Notes under the pieces: model-generated | The model's input: only the letters and a program-made list of their open reading frames with translations | Databases searched by the model: none | What the model was told of the DNA's origin: nothing | Program-made: the position numbers and the translations under genes | Origin: Deltaproteobacteria bacterium | Lineage (GTDB): Bacteria > Myxococcota > Kuafuiibacteriia > Kuafuiibacteriales > Kuafuiibacteriaceae | Assembly: GCA_020632995.1 (NCBI GenBank) | Contig: JACKEN010000010.1 | Coordinates: forward strand, 124,001-188,000 | DNA: 64,000 bases | Direction of reading: 5' to 3' | Shown: positions 26,222 through 35,702 of the stretch, piece after piece | Position numbering within the stretch: the stretch's first letter is position 1 | How the letters are laid out: every line of letters begins with the position of its first letter

Positions 26222-27720
26222 CACCGCCTCCAGAAGCCCGGCACGAACAGCGCCAGGAGGGCGTAGAACTCGAGGCGCCCGAGGAGCATCGCGAAGGTGC
26301 AGAACAGCTTGCTGCCAGCCGAGTACTCCGCGAAGTTGTCCGCCCCGAGGTGGAAGGGCGCCGGGCCCATGTTCGAGAGGCTGGTGAGCACCGCGCCCAT
26401 CGCGGTGGGCAGGGGCACGCCGTCCAGGGTGGTGAGGAGGGCCGAGCCGCTCCCCAGGCACAGCATGAAGATCATGAAGAACACCGCGACGTCGGTGAGG
26501 GCGGACTGCGGCACCACCACGCGCCCCATCCGCACCACGTGCACGAGGCTGGGCCGGAAGGAGCGGCGCACCTCGGTCCAAGAGATCTTGGCCATGAGCA
26601 CGATGCGCTCGACCTTGATCCCGCCCGCGGTGGAGCCGGAGCAGCCCCCGACGAACATCAGGACGATGATGATCATCAGCATCGGCGGCGGGTACGCGGA
26701 GTAGTCGTCGGTGCCGTAGCCGGTCGACGAGATGGTGGTGGCCACCATGAAGTAGGCGTAGCGGAACGCCTCGACCAGGTCGTTGTCGTGCACCTCCAAG
26801 AGGCCGAAGGTCATCACCATCACCGAGACCGCGACGATGCCCAAGAAGGCCTTGAACTCCACGTTGCGGAACAGGGTCCGCAGGCTCCGCCCCTTCAGCG
26901 CGGAGTAGTAGAGCCCATAGTTCGCGGTCCCGATGAGCATGAAGGTGGCGATGGTCATCTCGATGCCGAAGCTGTCGAAGGCGGCCACCGAGGCGTCCCG
27001 GGTAGAGAAGCCCCCCGTGCTCATCGTCGTGAAGGCGTGGCAGATGCTCTCGAAGAGCGACATGTCCTGGAGGTACAGGGCCAGGACCTCGAGGCCGGTC
27101 AAGGCGGCGTAGAGCTGCCAGAGCAGGCGCGAGGTCTCGGCGATGCGGGGGCGCAGGCCCTCGGCGGTGGTGCCCGGCACCTCCTTGCCGAACATCACCT
27201 TGCCGCCCGCGCCGATGTTCGGGAACACGGCCACGAACAGCACCACGATGCCCATGCCGCCGAGCCACTGGATGAGCGAGCGCCACAACAGGAGCGAGCG
27301 CGACAGCCGGATCTCGATGTCCGGGATCACCGTGGCCCCGGTGGTGGTGAGCCCCGAGACCGCCTCGAAGAGCGCGTCGTGAAAGCTCATGCCCGCGCCG
27401 AAGACGAACGGCAGGGCCCCGAAGACCCCGGCGGAGATCCAGATGAGCGCCACCGAGAGCACCGCCTCCCGCCGGGTGATGGTGGCGGTGGGGGCGCTCT
27501 TCTTGCTCCACCAGTACCCGAGGTAGCCCACCCCCATGGCGGTCGCGGCGGCCACGAGCAAAGCCAGCTCACCCCCCAGGCGGGCCGGGTCGGCGGGCGG
27601 GTCCAGCTCGTTGAAGAGCCAACCGACGAGGGCGCTGAGGCCGATCGCGACGCCAAGCCCCATCACCACCGCGCCCACCGGTCGGAGGACGCCGCGGTAG
27701 TCGCGCCACTGGCTCCTCAC
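26221..27720 (-). CDS. trkH: Trk-type potassium uptake protein, membrane subunit
   Basis: 499 aa, normal length, about ten to twelve membrane segments. The four selectivity-filter loops are recognisable: SGLTTTGAT, TMSTGGFS, SSTGYGTDDY and SNMGPAP, each with the conserved glycine that makes the K+ path. It starts with GTG overlapping the trkA stop (GTGA) and ends with TGA overlapping the next ATG. It forms the pore; TrkA, encoded just upstream, gates it on the cytoplasmic face. Confidence 0.93.
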   Translation of the reverse strand: MRSQWRDYRGVLRPVGAVVMGLGVAIGLSALVGWLFNELDPPADPARLGGELALLVAAATAMGVGYLGYWWSKKSAPTATITRREAVLSVALIWISAGVFGALPFVFGAGMSFHDALFEAVSGLTTTGATVIPDIEIRLSRSLLLWRSLIQWLGGMGIVVLFVAVFPNIGAGGKVMFGKEVPGTTAEGLRPRIAETSRLLWQLYAALTGLEVLALYLQDMSLFESICHAFTTMSTGGFSTRDASVAAFDSFGIEMTIATFMLIGTANYGLYYSALKGRSLRTLFRNVEFKAFLGIVAVSVMVMTFGLLEVHDNDLVEAFRYAYFMVATTISSTGYGTDDYSAYPPPMLMIIIVLMFVGGCSGSTAGGIKVERIVLMAKISWTEVRRSFRPSLVHVVRMGRVVVPQSALTDVAVFFMIFMLCLGSGSALLTTLDGVPLPTAMGAVLTSLSNMGPAPFHLGADNFAEYSAGSKLFCTFAMLLGRLEFYALLALFVPGFWRR

Positions 27721-29060
27721 AGCAGCCCCGGCCGGAACAGCCGCTCGACCGTGGCCCGGGCCGCCACCGTGGTGAGCACGATGACGGTGTCGCCGGCCTG
27801 GATGACGCTGTCCCCGCGGGGCACCGCCACCTGCTCCTGGTGCACGATGGCCCCGATGATCGCGCCGCGCGGGAGGCTGAGCTCCTTGAGCGGGGTGTCG
27901 ATGGCGCGGCAGCCCTTGCGGGCCAGGATCTCGAGCACCTCGGCCTGCCCGTTCTGGAGCACGGTGAGGCTCTTCAGCTCGGCCCGGCGGCAGTAGCGCA
28001 GGATGTGGTCCGAGGCCACGGTGCGGGGCGAGACCACGATGTCGATGCCGAGCTGGCGGTAGATCGGCATGTAGTCGGGCCGGTGCACCATCGCCGCGGT
28101 GCGGCTCGCCCCCATACGCTGTGCAAGCAGGGCTGCCATCAGGTTGAGCTCGTCGTCGTAGGTCACGGCGGCGAACAGGTCGTAGGTGCCGACCTCCTCC
28201 TCCTGGAGCAGGCGGGTGTCGGTCCCGTCGCCGTGGAGCACGGTGACCCGGTCGAGCTTGGCGGAGAGCTGCTCGGCCCGCTCGCGCGAGGACTCGATGA
28301 TCAAGACCTCGGCCCCCTCCTCCGCCAAGGACTGAGCCACCATCTCACCGGTGACCCCGCCGCCCACGATGCAGGCGCGGCGCGCCTCGCGGTTGGAGGT
28401 GAAGAGATCCTCCGCGTCGGGCAGGTCGCTCGGGCGCCCCAGCAGATACGCGCGATCACCGGGCTGGAGCGCGTCGGCGCCGCCGGGCACGAACAGATCG
28501 CCCTGCCGCACGATCGCCGCGATGAGGGTGTCGCGCGGGAGCGGGATGGTGGAGATCGGGCGGTGGAGGAACCGGGACTGCTCCGTCAACTCGACCTGCA
28601 CCAGCTCGATGCGGTCCTGGGCGAGGTCGATGACCTCCACCGCGCCGTGGGAGCGGGCGATCTTCACCAGCTCCTGGGCCACGAGCACGCTGGGGTTGAT
28701 GGTGACGTCGACGCCGAGCACCCCGTAGCGCACCCCCTGGCGGCTCCGAGCCCACTCGTTACCCTGGGTGCGGGCGATCGTCTTCTTGGCCCCGGCCTGG
28801 CGCGCGGCGAGGGCCGCGATGAGGTTCACCTCGTCGTGGTCCGTCACCGCCACCAACAGGTCGGCCCGGGCCACGCCGGCGTGCTCGAGCACCGTCTCGC
28901 CAGCGCCGTACCCGGTGAGGGTCATGACGTCGTGGTGCTCCTCGATGTACCGCACCATGTCGGGGTTCTGATCGACGGCCACGATGTCGTGCCCGTCCTG
29001 CTCCAAGACCTGGATCAGGTGCCGCCCCACCTCGCCCAGCCCGATGACCACGATGTACAT
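27717..29060 (-). CDS. trkA: Trk potassium uptake regulatory subunit
   Basis: 447 aa, two tandem RCK units. Each RCK_N has a Rossmann nucleotide loop: VVIGLGEVGRHL near residue 4 and ACIVGGGVTGEMVAQSLAE in the second half; each is followed by an RCK_C (PLPRDTLIAAIVRQGDLFVP; LPRGAIIGAIVHQEQVAVP). It binds ATP/ADP or NAD(H) and controls TrkH. The ATG at 29060 is chosen because IVVIGLGEVG must be near the N-terminus and GGAG lies 7 nt upstream; an ATG at 29084 would add eight residues. First gene of a four-gene overlapping operon. Confidence 0.93.
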   Translation of the reverse strand: MYIVVIGLGEVGRHLIQVLEQDGHDIVAVDQNPDMVRYIEEHHDVMTLTGYGAGETVLEHAGVARADLLVAVTDHDEVNLIAALAARQAGAKKTIARTQGNEWARSRQGVRYGVLGVDVTINPSVLVAQELVKIARSHGAVEVIDLAQDRIELVQVELTEQSRFLHRPISTIPLPRDTLIAAIVRQGDLFVPGGADALQPGDRAYLLGRPSDLPDAEDLFTSNREARRACIVGGGVTGEMVAQSLAEEGAEVLIIESSRERAEQLSAKLDRVTVLHGDGTDTRLLQEEEVGTYDLFAAVTYDDELNLMAALLAQRMGASRTAAMVHRPDYMPIYRQLGIDIVVSPRTVASDHILRYCRRAELKSLTVLQNGQAEVLEILARKGCRAIDTPLKELSLPRGAIIGAIVHQEQVAVPRGDSVIQAGDTVIVLTTVAARATVERLFRPGLL

Positions 29061-29083
29061 GCCAGGCTCCGCCGCCCCTTTCA

Positions 29084-29102
29084 TACCTCCGGCGCCGAGG
29101 TA
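29084..29102. promoter_or_regulatory. 19-bp palindrome upstream of the trk operon
   Basis: TACCTC-C-GGCGCC-GAGGTA: perfect six-bp outer arms round a GGCGCC core, 24-42 bp before the trkA ATG and 39 bp before the divergent acyl-CoA dehydrogenase. It could be an operator or, transcribed leftward, a leader hairpin ahead of the trkA ribosome site. Confidence 0.4.
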
Positions 29103-29126
29103 GGGGAAGAAATCCGCCCCGGGTGG

Positions 29127-29132
29127 CATACT
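29127..29132 (+). promoter_or_regulatory. Candidate -10 box of the acyl-CoA dehydrogenase gene
   Basis: CATACT ends 8 nt before the ATG at 29141. Confidence 0.35.
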
Positions 29133-29140
29133 GCCCGGCC

Positions 29141-30283
29141 ATGAGCGCCGCTCACCCCCACTACACCGAGGAACATCAGGCGTTTCGGCAGTCCCTGCGC
29201 CGCTGGGTGGACCGGGAGATCCTGCCTCACGTGGAGGCCTGGGAGGCCGCTCGGGCCTTCCCTCGGGAGCTCTACGCCAAGGCGGCGGAGATCGGCCTGC
29301 TCGGCATGGGGTTCCCGGAGGCCTACGGGGGCGTGCCGATGGATCCCTTCCACGTGATCATCACGTGCGAGGAGCTGGCCCGCGCCGCGGCGGGCGGCCT
29401 GAGCGCAGGCCTCATGAGCCACTCCATCGGCCTGCCCCCGGTGGCCCACCTCGGGAGCGAGGCGCTGAAGGCGCGGGTGATCCCGCCGGTGCTCGCGGGC
29501 GAGAAGATCTCCGCCCTCGCGGTGACCGAGCCCTCCGGCGGCTCCGACGTGGCCAACCTGCGCACCACCGCCCGGCGCGACGGCGATCACTACGTCCTGA
29601 ACGGCCAGAAGACCTTCATCACCTCGGGCATGCGGGCGGACTTCATCACCTGCGCGGTGCGCACCGGGGGCGAGGGCATGGGCGGGATCTCGATCGTCGT
29701 GGTGCCGGGTGACGCCCCCGGCCTGGCGCGCACCCCGCTCGAGAAGATGGGCTGGTGGTGCTCCGACACCGCCACCCTCTACTTCGACGAGTGCCGCGTG
29801 CCGGCCGAGAACCTGGTGGGCGAGGAGAACATGGGCTTCATGGGCCTGATGCTCAACTTCAACAACGAGCGCCTGGCCCTCGCCGCCAACGCCTGGGCCT
29901 TCGCGAAGGTGGCGTTCGAGGAGGCCCTCGGCTGGGCGAAGGAGCGGGTCACCTTCGGGCGCCCCCTCATCCAACGGCAAGCCATCCGGCACAAGCTGGT
30001 GGACATGCAAGCCGACCTGCTCGCCACCCAGGCCTTCCTCGAGGCGGTGGCGGCCAAGATGAAGGCGGGCGAGCAGCCCATCGCCGACATCTGCATGCTG
30101 AAGAACCACGCGGTGGCCTGCATGGAGCACTGCGCGGGGGACGCGGTGCAGATCCTGGGCGGGGCGGGCTACGTGCAGGGCGCCAAGGCCGAGCGCATCT
30201 ACCGGGAGACCAAGGTCATCGCGATCGGGGGCGGCGCGTCGGAGATCATGAAGGACCTCGCCGCGCGACAGCTCGGGTGGTGA
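29141..30283 (+). CDS. Acyl-CoA dehydrogenase
   Basis: 380 aa, standard length. Family signatures: GFPEAYGGVPMDP, TEPSGGSDVANLRTTA (FAD and substrate binding), GQKTFITSG, and the C-terminal QILGGAGYVQGAKAERIYRETKVIAIGGGASEIMKDLAA. The last glutamate-bearing segment is in the place of the catalytic region in short-chain and long-chain members. An in-frame GTG at 29123 exists but the -10 box would lie inside it. A thioesterase gene follows after 8 bp, so the pair may process a shared acyl-CoA. Two dispersed repeat-like sites lie in the C-terminal half. Confidence 0.92.
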   Translation: MSAAHPHYTEEHQAFRQSLRRWVDREILPHVEAWEAARAFPRELYAKAAEIGLLGMGFPEAYGGVPMDPFHVIITCEELARAAAGGLSAGLMSHSIGLPPVAHLGSEALKARVIPPVLAGEKISALAVTEPSGGSDVANLRTTARRDGDHYVLNGQKTFITSGMRADFITCAVRTGGEGMGGISIVVVPGDAPGLARTPLEKMGWWCSDTATLYFDECRVPAENLVGEENMGFMGLMLNFNNERLALAANAWAFAKVAFEEALGWAKERVTFGRPLIQRQAIRHKLVDMQADLLATQAFLEAVAAKMKAGEQPIADICMLKNHAVACMEHCAGDAVQILGGAGYVQGAKAERIYRETKVIAIGGGASEIMKDLAARQLGW

Positions 30284-30291
30284 GGGCGCAC

Positions 30292-30714
30292 ATGACCACC
30301 CACGTCCTGTCCGCGGACCAGATCCACGGCTTCATCCAGGAGCACTTCCCCCAGGCGGTGGGCTTCGCCCACGTCACCGCGGTGGGCGAAGGCCGCCTGA
30401 CCATCGAGCTCGAGGCGGGCGAGCACCACCTGCGCCCCGGCGGCACCGTGAGCGGCCCCACCCTCATGACGATGGCCGACACCGCCATGTACTACCTGGT
30501 GCTCAGCCTGGTGGGGCCAGTGGCGCTCGCGGTGACCACGAATCTCAACATCAACTTCCTGCGCCGCCCGCCGCCCGGGGTGCTCCTCGCCACCGCCCGC
30601 CTCCTGAAGCTCGGACAGCGCCTGGTGGTGGGCGAGGTCGCGATCCACGGGCCCGGCGCCGAAGCCGACCCGGTGGCCCACGCCACCGTCACCTACGCCC
30701 TCCCGCCGGGGTGA
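30292..30714 (+). CDS. PaaI-family hotdog thioesterase
   Basis: 140 aa. Single hotdog domain: LRPGGTVSGPTLMTMADTAMYYLV is the central helix with the Asp that acts in catalysis, followed by TTNLNINFLRRPPPGVLLATARLLKLGQRLVVGEVAI. Members hydrolyse aryl- or acyl-CoA thioesters. It lies between an acyl-CoA dehydrogenase and a membrane protein whose GTG overlaps its stop (GTGA). Function in acyl-CoA disposal is inferred from the neighbour. Confidence 0.87.
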   Translation: MTTHVLSADQIHGFIQEHFPQAVGFAHVTAVGEGRLTIELEAGEHHLRPGGTVSGPTLMTMADTAMYYLVLSLVGPVALAVTTNLNINFLRRPPPGVLLATARLLKLGQRLVVGEVAIHGPGAEADPVAHATVTYALPPG

Positions 30715-32918
30715 CGGCGCCCCCCGCCCAGTTCTGGGGAACACGGCAGACCGCTCGGGTGTCCTATCCGTTGAGCATTCCCGTGGACCACGCCCTGAGA
30801 GAGGCCGGGCTCCGGCCGCCGGTGCTTCGTGCCTTCGCCGCCGCCGGGCTGGCGTGGGTGGCGGTGCTCCTGCTCCCGGTGCGCCTGGACTCGGGTGGTC
30901 CGGTGTGGGCGTGGGACCTCATGGGCGGCCCCTCGGGCGACCTCGCGGTGGCCGGCGCCGCCTTCGCCGCCCTCGCCCTGCTCCTGTTGAGCCGCACCGC
31001 GCCCGGGCGCCCGATGGCCTCGGTGGCGCTCATGGGGCTCACCGCGACCTCGGTGGGGTTGGCCGCCACCCTCTCCGATCCCGACGCGCAAGCCGCCTTG
31101 CTCCCCGCCCTCCCGTCCGCCCTCGGCCGTGGCTACGTGGCGCTGGTGGTGGCCCTCGCCGCGGCCGGGCTGGGGCTCGAGGCCCGACGGGCCCGGGCCG
31201 CCGCCCTCGCCTTCGGCCTCTCCGCCGTCGCCCTGACCTTCCTCTACCTTTGGCCCCACCCCTACGGCACGCTCTCGGAGGCCGCCCTCGACAGCGCCCG
31301 GGCCGCCCTCGCCCCCGCCGCCGCGCCCGACCGCGGCGGCCGCGCGGCGTGGGTCACCCACACCGCCCTCGCCCTCCTCCCCGCCGCCCTGGTCAGCGTG
31401 GGGGCCCTGATGCGCGCGGTGGCCGGGCCCGAGAACCGCCGGGTGATGACCGCGTGGATCCTGGCCGCGACCCCCGCAACCCTGGTTGCGCTGAGCGTCA
31501 AGGCCGCGGCCCAGCTGGGGAGCGACGCCCTCGTCCTCGTCGGCCTGCGCGCGGGCCTCCTCCTCGTGGCCCTCCTCCTCGTCACCACCTTCGCCGGCCG
31601 GGCCCTCGCGGAGGAGCCGCCAGCGCAACACAGCCTGCGGTTCCGCTTCGCCGGGCACGGCCTCACCTCCGCCGCGCTCGTGGTGGCCCTGGTCCCCCAC
31701 GTCGACCAGGCCGAGCCCGCCCCGTGGGCGATGGGCGCGGCGCCCCGCTGGGCGACCGAGCTCTACACGAGCGCCCTCCCCCGCGTCGCCATCGCGGCGC
31801 AGGAGGTCGACCTCCCCGGCGGCGACGCCGCCCTCGCCGCGGCGGTGGGCCGCGCGGTCGGGCTGGCCGCCCCCGCCCCCGCGGTGGCCGAGGTGGTGGA
31901 GGAGCTCGGGCGCTTGAGCCCGAGCCCCGGCCAACACCGGCGCGCCCTGGAGCGCCTGGGCGAGCGCCTCAACGAGGCCGCGCGGCAGGCCAGCTTGCCG
32001 TTCTACGTCGATCTGCAGGTCTACGGCCTCCCCCGCGACGGCGCGGCGCCCGACTGGCTCCTCGCCCTCAAGACCTACCGCATCGAGGAGGCCCACCGCT
32101 TCCTCGCCAGCGGTCAGCTCCGCTCCACCCTCTGGCTACGCAGGCTGGACCGCACCAACCTCACCGACGCCCGCCTCGGGTGGACGCGCCACGACGCCCC
32201 CGAGGGGGTGGTGATGCTCGACGTGATCCGCGACCACTGGGAGCAGGACCTCGCCCCCGCCCTCGGCGGCGTCGCCTCGGCCAAGAGCCGCCGCACGCGC
32301 ACCTACGCCCGGCACGCCCGCGCGCTGACCGAGGACCTCGCCCACGCGGTGGCCGGCCGGGTGGAGCCCGGCGACGTGGAGGCGCTGCTCGCCTGCATGG
32401 CCCGGGGTGGCAGGGGCACCCGCCGTCGCGCCCCCGCGCGCTGCCAGCAGCTCGAGGAGACGGTGGAGCCCGAGATCCTGCAGGCCCTCGCCCACAAGGT
32501 CGAGGTCCACGAGCTCCGGCACGCGATGGACGGCCTCCAGCTCCGGCCCCCGCGAGCCCTCCTCGACGCCATGCCCGGCTTCTCGGAGCAGTCGGTGAGC
32601 TTCGCCGCGGCCGAGCTGTCCGCCTACCTCACCGAGGTGGCCGCCTCCCCCGTCCCCCGGGTCGCCCTCGCCCACTTCCTGGCCCTGGCCGAGGCCCACC
32701 CCCGCAGCCCCGAGGGGTTCGCAGGGCGCCTTGCGGCCGAGGCGCTGCGAGAGGGGAGCGGGCTCGACCCGCACCAGCTGCTGGAGACCGACGGCGACGA
32801 GGTCGCCACCGCGGCGGCGTACGCCTATGAGCGGCTGTTCGGGCGGCCGGTGGTGCTGCCGGTGCGGCTGGACGAGCCAGGGCCCGGCGCGGCGGAGCAC
32901 GCGCCGGGCGCGGTGTAG
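30711..32918 (+). CDS. Membrane protein with cytoplasmic or periplasmic HExxH domain
   Basis: 735 aa, family not recognised. Residues about 25-330 hold eight or so hydrophobic segments (AGLAWVAVLLLPV, LAVAGAAFAALALLLLS, GRGYVALVVALAAAGLGL, LRAGLLLVALLLVTTF). The remaining 400 residues are soluble and contain VEVHELRHAMDG, an HExxH motif (His600, Glu601, His604), and 31 residues later AAELSAYLTEV with Glu635, which fits a gluzincin third ligand. A zinc peptidase is inferred. Its GTG overlaps the thioesterase stop. Five dispersed repeats or variants fall in this gene. Confidence 0.72.
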   Translation: MTAPPAQFWGTRQTARVSYPLSIPVDHALREAGLRPPVLRAFAAAGLAWVAVLLLPVRLDSGGPVWAWDLMGGPSGDLAVAGAAFAALALLLLSRTAPGRPMASVALMGLTATSVGLAATLSDPDAQAALLPALPSALGRGYVALVVALAAAGLGLEARRARAAALAFGLSAVALTFLYLWPHPYGTLSEAALDSARAALAPAAAPDRGGRAAWVTHTALALLPAALVSVGALMRAVAGPENRRVMTAWILAATPATLVALSVKAAAQLGSDALVLVGLRAGLLLVALLLVTTFAGRALAEEPPAQHSLRFRFAGHGLTSAALVVALVPHVDQAEPAPWAMGAAPRWATELYTSALPRVAIAAQEVDLPGGDAALAAAVGRAVGLAAPAPAVAEVVEELGRLSPSPGQHRRALERLGERLNEAARQASLPFYVDLQVYGLPRDGAAPDWLLALKTYRIEEAHRFLASGQLRSTLWLRRLDRTNLTDARLGWTRHDAPEGVVMLDVIRDHWEQDLAPALGGVASAKSRRTRTYARHARALTEDLAHAVAGRVEPGDVEALLACMARGGRGTRRRAPARCQQLEETVEPEILQALAHKVEVHELRHAMDGLQLRPPRALLDAMPGFSEQSVSFAAAELSAYLTEVAASPVPRVALAHFLALAEAHPRSPEGFAGRLAAEALREGSGLDPHQLLETDGDEVATAAAYAYERLFGRPVVLPVRLDEPGPGAAEHAPGAV

Positions 32919-32922
32919 CGCG

Positions 32923-34062
<1,140 letters not shown>

Positions 34063-34076
34063 CGGCAAGCTCTCCT

Positions 34077-34598
34077 TCAAATCTCGGGCGACTCACCCGC
34101 GCCCTCCACCTGCGGGAGGTCGAGGTCGGGGTCCATCGGGCCGTGCACGAGGATCGGCGCGGCGTCCAGGCCCTCGGCCCCCATCATCACGACGACCTTC
34201 TCGAGCGTCGCCTTCATGAGCTGCTGCTCGTAGTCGGGCAGCTCGGCCAGGCGCTTCACGAAGGTCTCTTGCAAGGCGGACGGCGCACGCCCGAGGAGCC
34301 CGGCGCCGGACTCGGTGAGCGAGACCGTCACCCGGCGGCGGTCGTCCTGGTTGCGCTCGCGGCGCACGAGGCCGTTCTGCTCGAGCCGGTCGAGGATGCC
34401 GGTCATCGTGGCCTGGCTCAGGTCCACGTGTCGCGCGAGGGTGCTGGGGGTGGAGGGCCCCAGGGCCTCCAGCGCGCGCATGCACACCAGCTGCGGGCCG
34501 GTGAGCCCGTAGCGGGCGGCGAGCTGGCGGCTGTACAGGTCGATCGCCCGGGTGATCCGGCGCAGGGACCTCAGGATGTCTTCTTCGTAGTTCGTCAC
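34077..34598 (-). CDS. MarR-family transcriptional regulator
   Basis: 173 aa. Winged-helix core: YGLTGPQLVCMRALEALGPSTPSTLARHVDLSQATMTGILDRLEQNGLVRRERNQDDRRRVTVSLTESG, with the DxRxxxVxLT wing typical of MarR. The start is GTG 34598, which has GGAGG five bases upstream; the open frame continues to 34634. The next gene on the same strand is an acyl-CoA dehydrogenase, suggesting that an acyl-CoA or aromatic ligand is sensed. A short symmetric element GGCA-N6-TGCC lies at 34628-34641 upstream. Confidence 0.9.
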   Translation of the reverse strand: MTNYEEDILRSLRRITRAIDLYSRQLAARYGLTGPQLVCMRALEALGPSTPSTLARHVDLSQATMTGILDRLEQNGLVRRERNQDDRRRVTVSLTESGAGLLGRAPSALQETFVKRLAELPDYEQQLMKATLEKVVVMMGAEGLDAAPILVHGPMDPDLDLPQVEGAGESPEI

Positions 34599-34701
34599 GT
34601 GGACCTCCAGGGCCTCGCCCTGACGGGGCACCACTTTGCCACGGTCCGATCCGCCGGTCGACGGGAGTCGAGGCCCACCCCGGCTCCCGCCGGAGCTGCG
34701 C

Positions 34702-35670
34702 TCACCCCTCGCCCGCCAGGTGGTCGAGGGCCGCCTTCAGGCCGCCGTGGAGGGCCGCGACGTCCGCCTCGTTCCACGCGCTGGGCTCCTCGCGGACGAA
34801 GGTGGTGCGGTCCTGCCGGTTGTCGAAGCGGGCCACCGGGATGTTGAAGGCGCGCGCGCCACGACGCACCGTGACACAGCCCGGCTGCTCGGCGTGCTCC
34901 TCCAGCCAGGTCATGTCGTCGCAGCCGTACTCCCCCAGCATCACCGACAGGGGCACCCCGTGGTGGAGGATGGAGCCCGGGTCGTCCGGGTTGGTGCGGG
35001 CGTCGTTCTTGCGCCGGGACTCCTCGGGCGTGACCCAGATGTAGAGGATCTTGGCCCGCTCCAGGAGCGCGTCGGAGAGCAGGCCCAGGGAGTACTGGTA
35101 GCCGTGGGGCGCGGGCAGGGGCATGGACGATCCATCCGGCCCACCCCGGGCAAACTCCACCACGAGGGTCTTCCCTTCGAGGGTGTCAGGATAGCCTGCC
35201 AGCTTGTCCGCCAGCTGCGCCTTGGCCTCGTCCGCCACCGCCTCCGCCACCTTGGCGTGGATGGCCTCGGGGAGGGTCGAGAGGCGGGCCCCGATGCCCA
35301 CCACCTCGGACGCGCGGTCCAGGCGCGAGAAGAGCAGCGGCACCGCCTCCTCGACGGGGTAGGCCGTCTTGCTCACCAGGTCGTCGTAGTCCTGGTTCAG
35401 GAGCTCGATGAGGGTGCCCCAGTCGCGCCGATCGATGAAGGAGCGATCGGGGGCCTCGAAGAAGCGGCGCGCCTCCCCCGCCTCGGCCAGGCTGTCGTCG
35501 ATGACCCGCATCAGGTGGACGTACGGGAAGTCGTCCAGCTGCACCGTGGGGCCCATGTGGAAGTCGTTCTTCGCCGCCTCGGGCTGCAGGTGCGCGAGGT
35601 AGCGGCGGACCTCGCTCTTGCCGGACGCCGGCAGGGCGAGGAGGAGGACGGTGTCGAGGATCTTGGCCAT
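34702..35670 (-). CDS. P-loop kinase-like protein of unknown substrate
   Basis: 322 aa. The N-terminal strand and P-loop DTVLLLALPASGKSEVRRYL (Walker A with Gly-Lys-Ser) lies at residues about 5-24, then LQPEAAKNDFHMGPTVQLDDFPYVHLMR, and a later strand KILYIWVTPEESRRKN with an Arg-rich lid. This resembles small-molecule or nucleoside-type kinases, but I do not recognise the family. No membrane segment. It is 32 bp downstream of the transporter-like gene on the same strand. Confidence 0.72.
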   Translation of the reverse strand: MAKILDTVLLLALPASGKSEVRRYLAHLQPEAAKNDFHMGPTVQLDDFPYVHLMRVIDDSLAEAGEARRFFEAPDRSFIDRRDWGTLIELLNQDYDDLVSKTAYPVEEAVPLLFSRLDRASEVVGIGARLSTLPEAIHAKVAEAVADEAKAQLADKLAGYPDTLEGKTLVVEFARGGPDGSSMPLPAPHGYQYSLGLLSDALLERAKILYIWVTPEESRRKNDARTNPDDPGSILHHGVPLSVMLGEYGCDDMTWLEEHAEQPGCVTVRRGARAFNIPVARFDNRQDRTTFVREEPSAWNEADVAALHGGLKAALDHLAGEG

Positions 35671-35702
35671 CGTTGTCTGAGTGCTCCTGAGTGTCTCGAA
35701 GG

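Noticed and set aside
34628..34641. GGCA-N6-TGCC as operator for MarR
   Set aside because: Only four-bp arms, and no -10 close by; kept as a remark in the gene entry.
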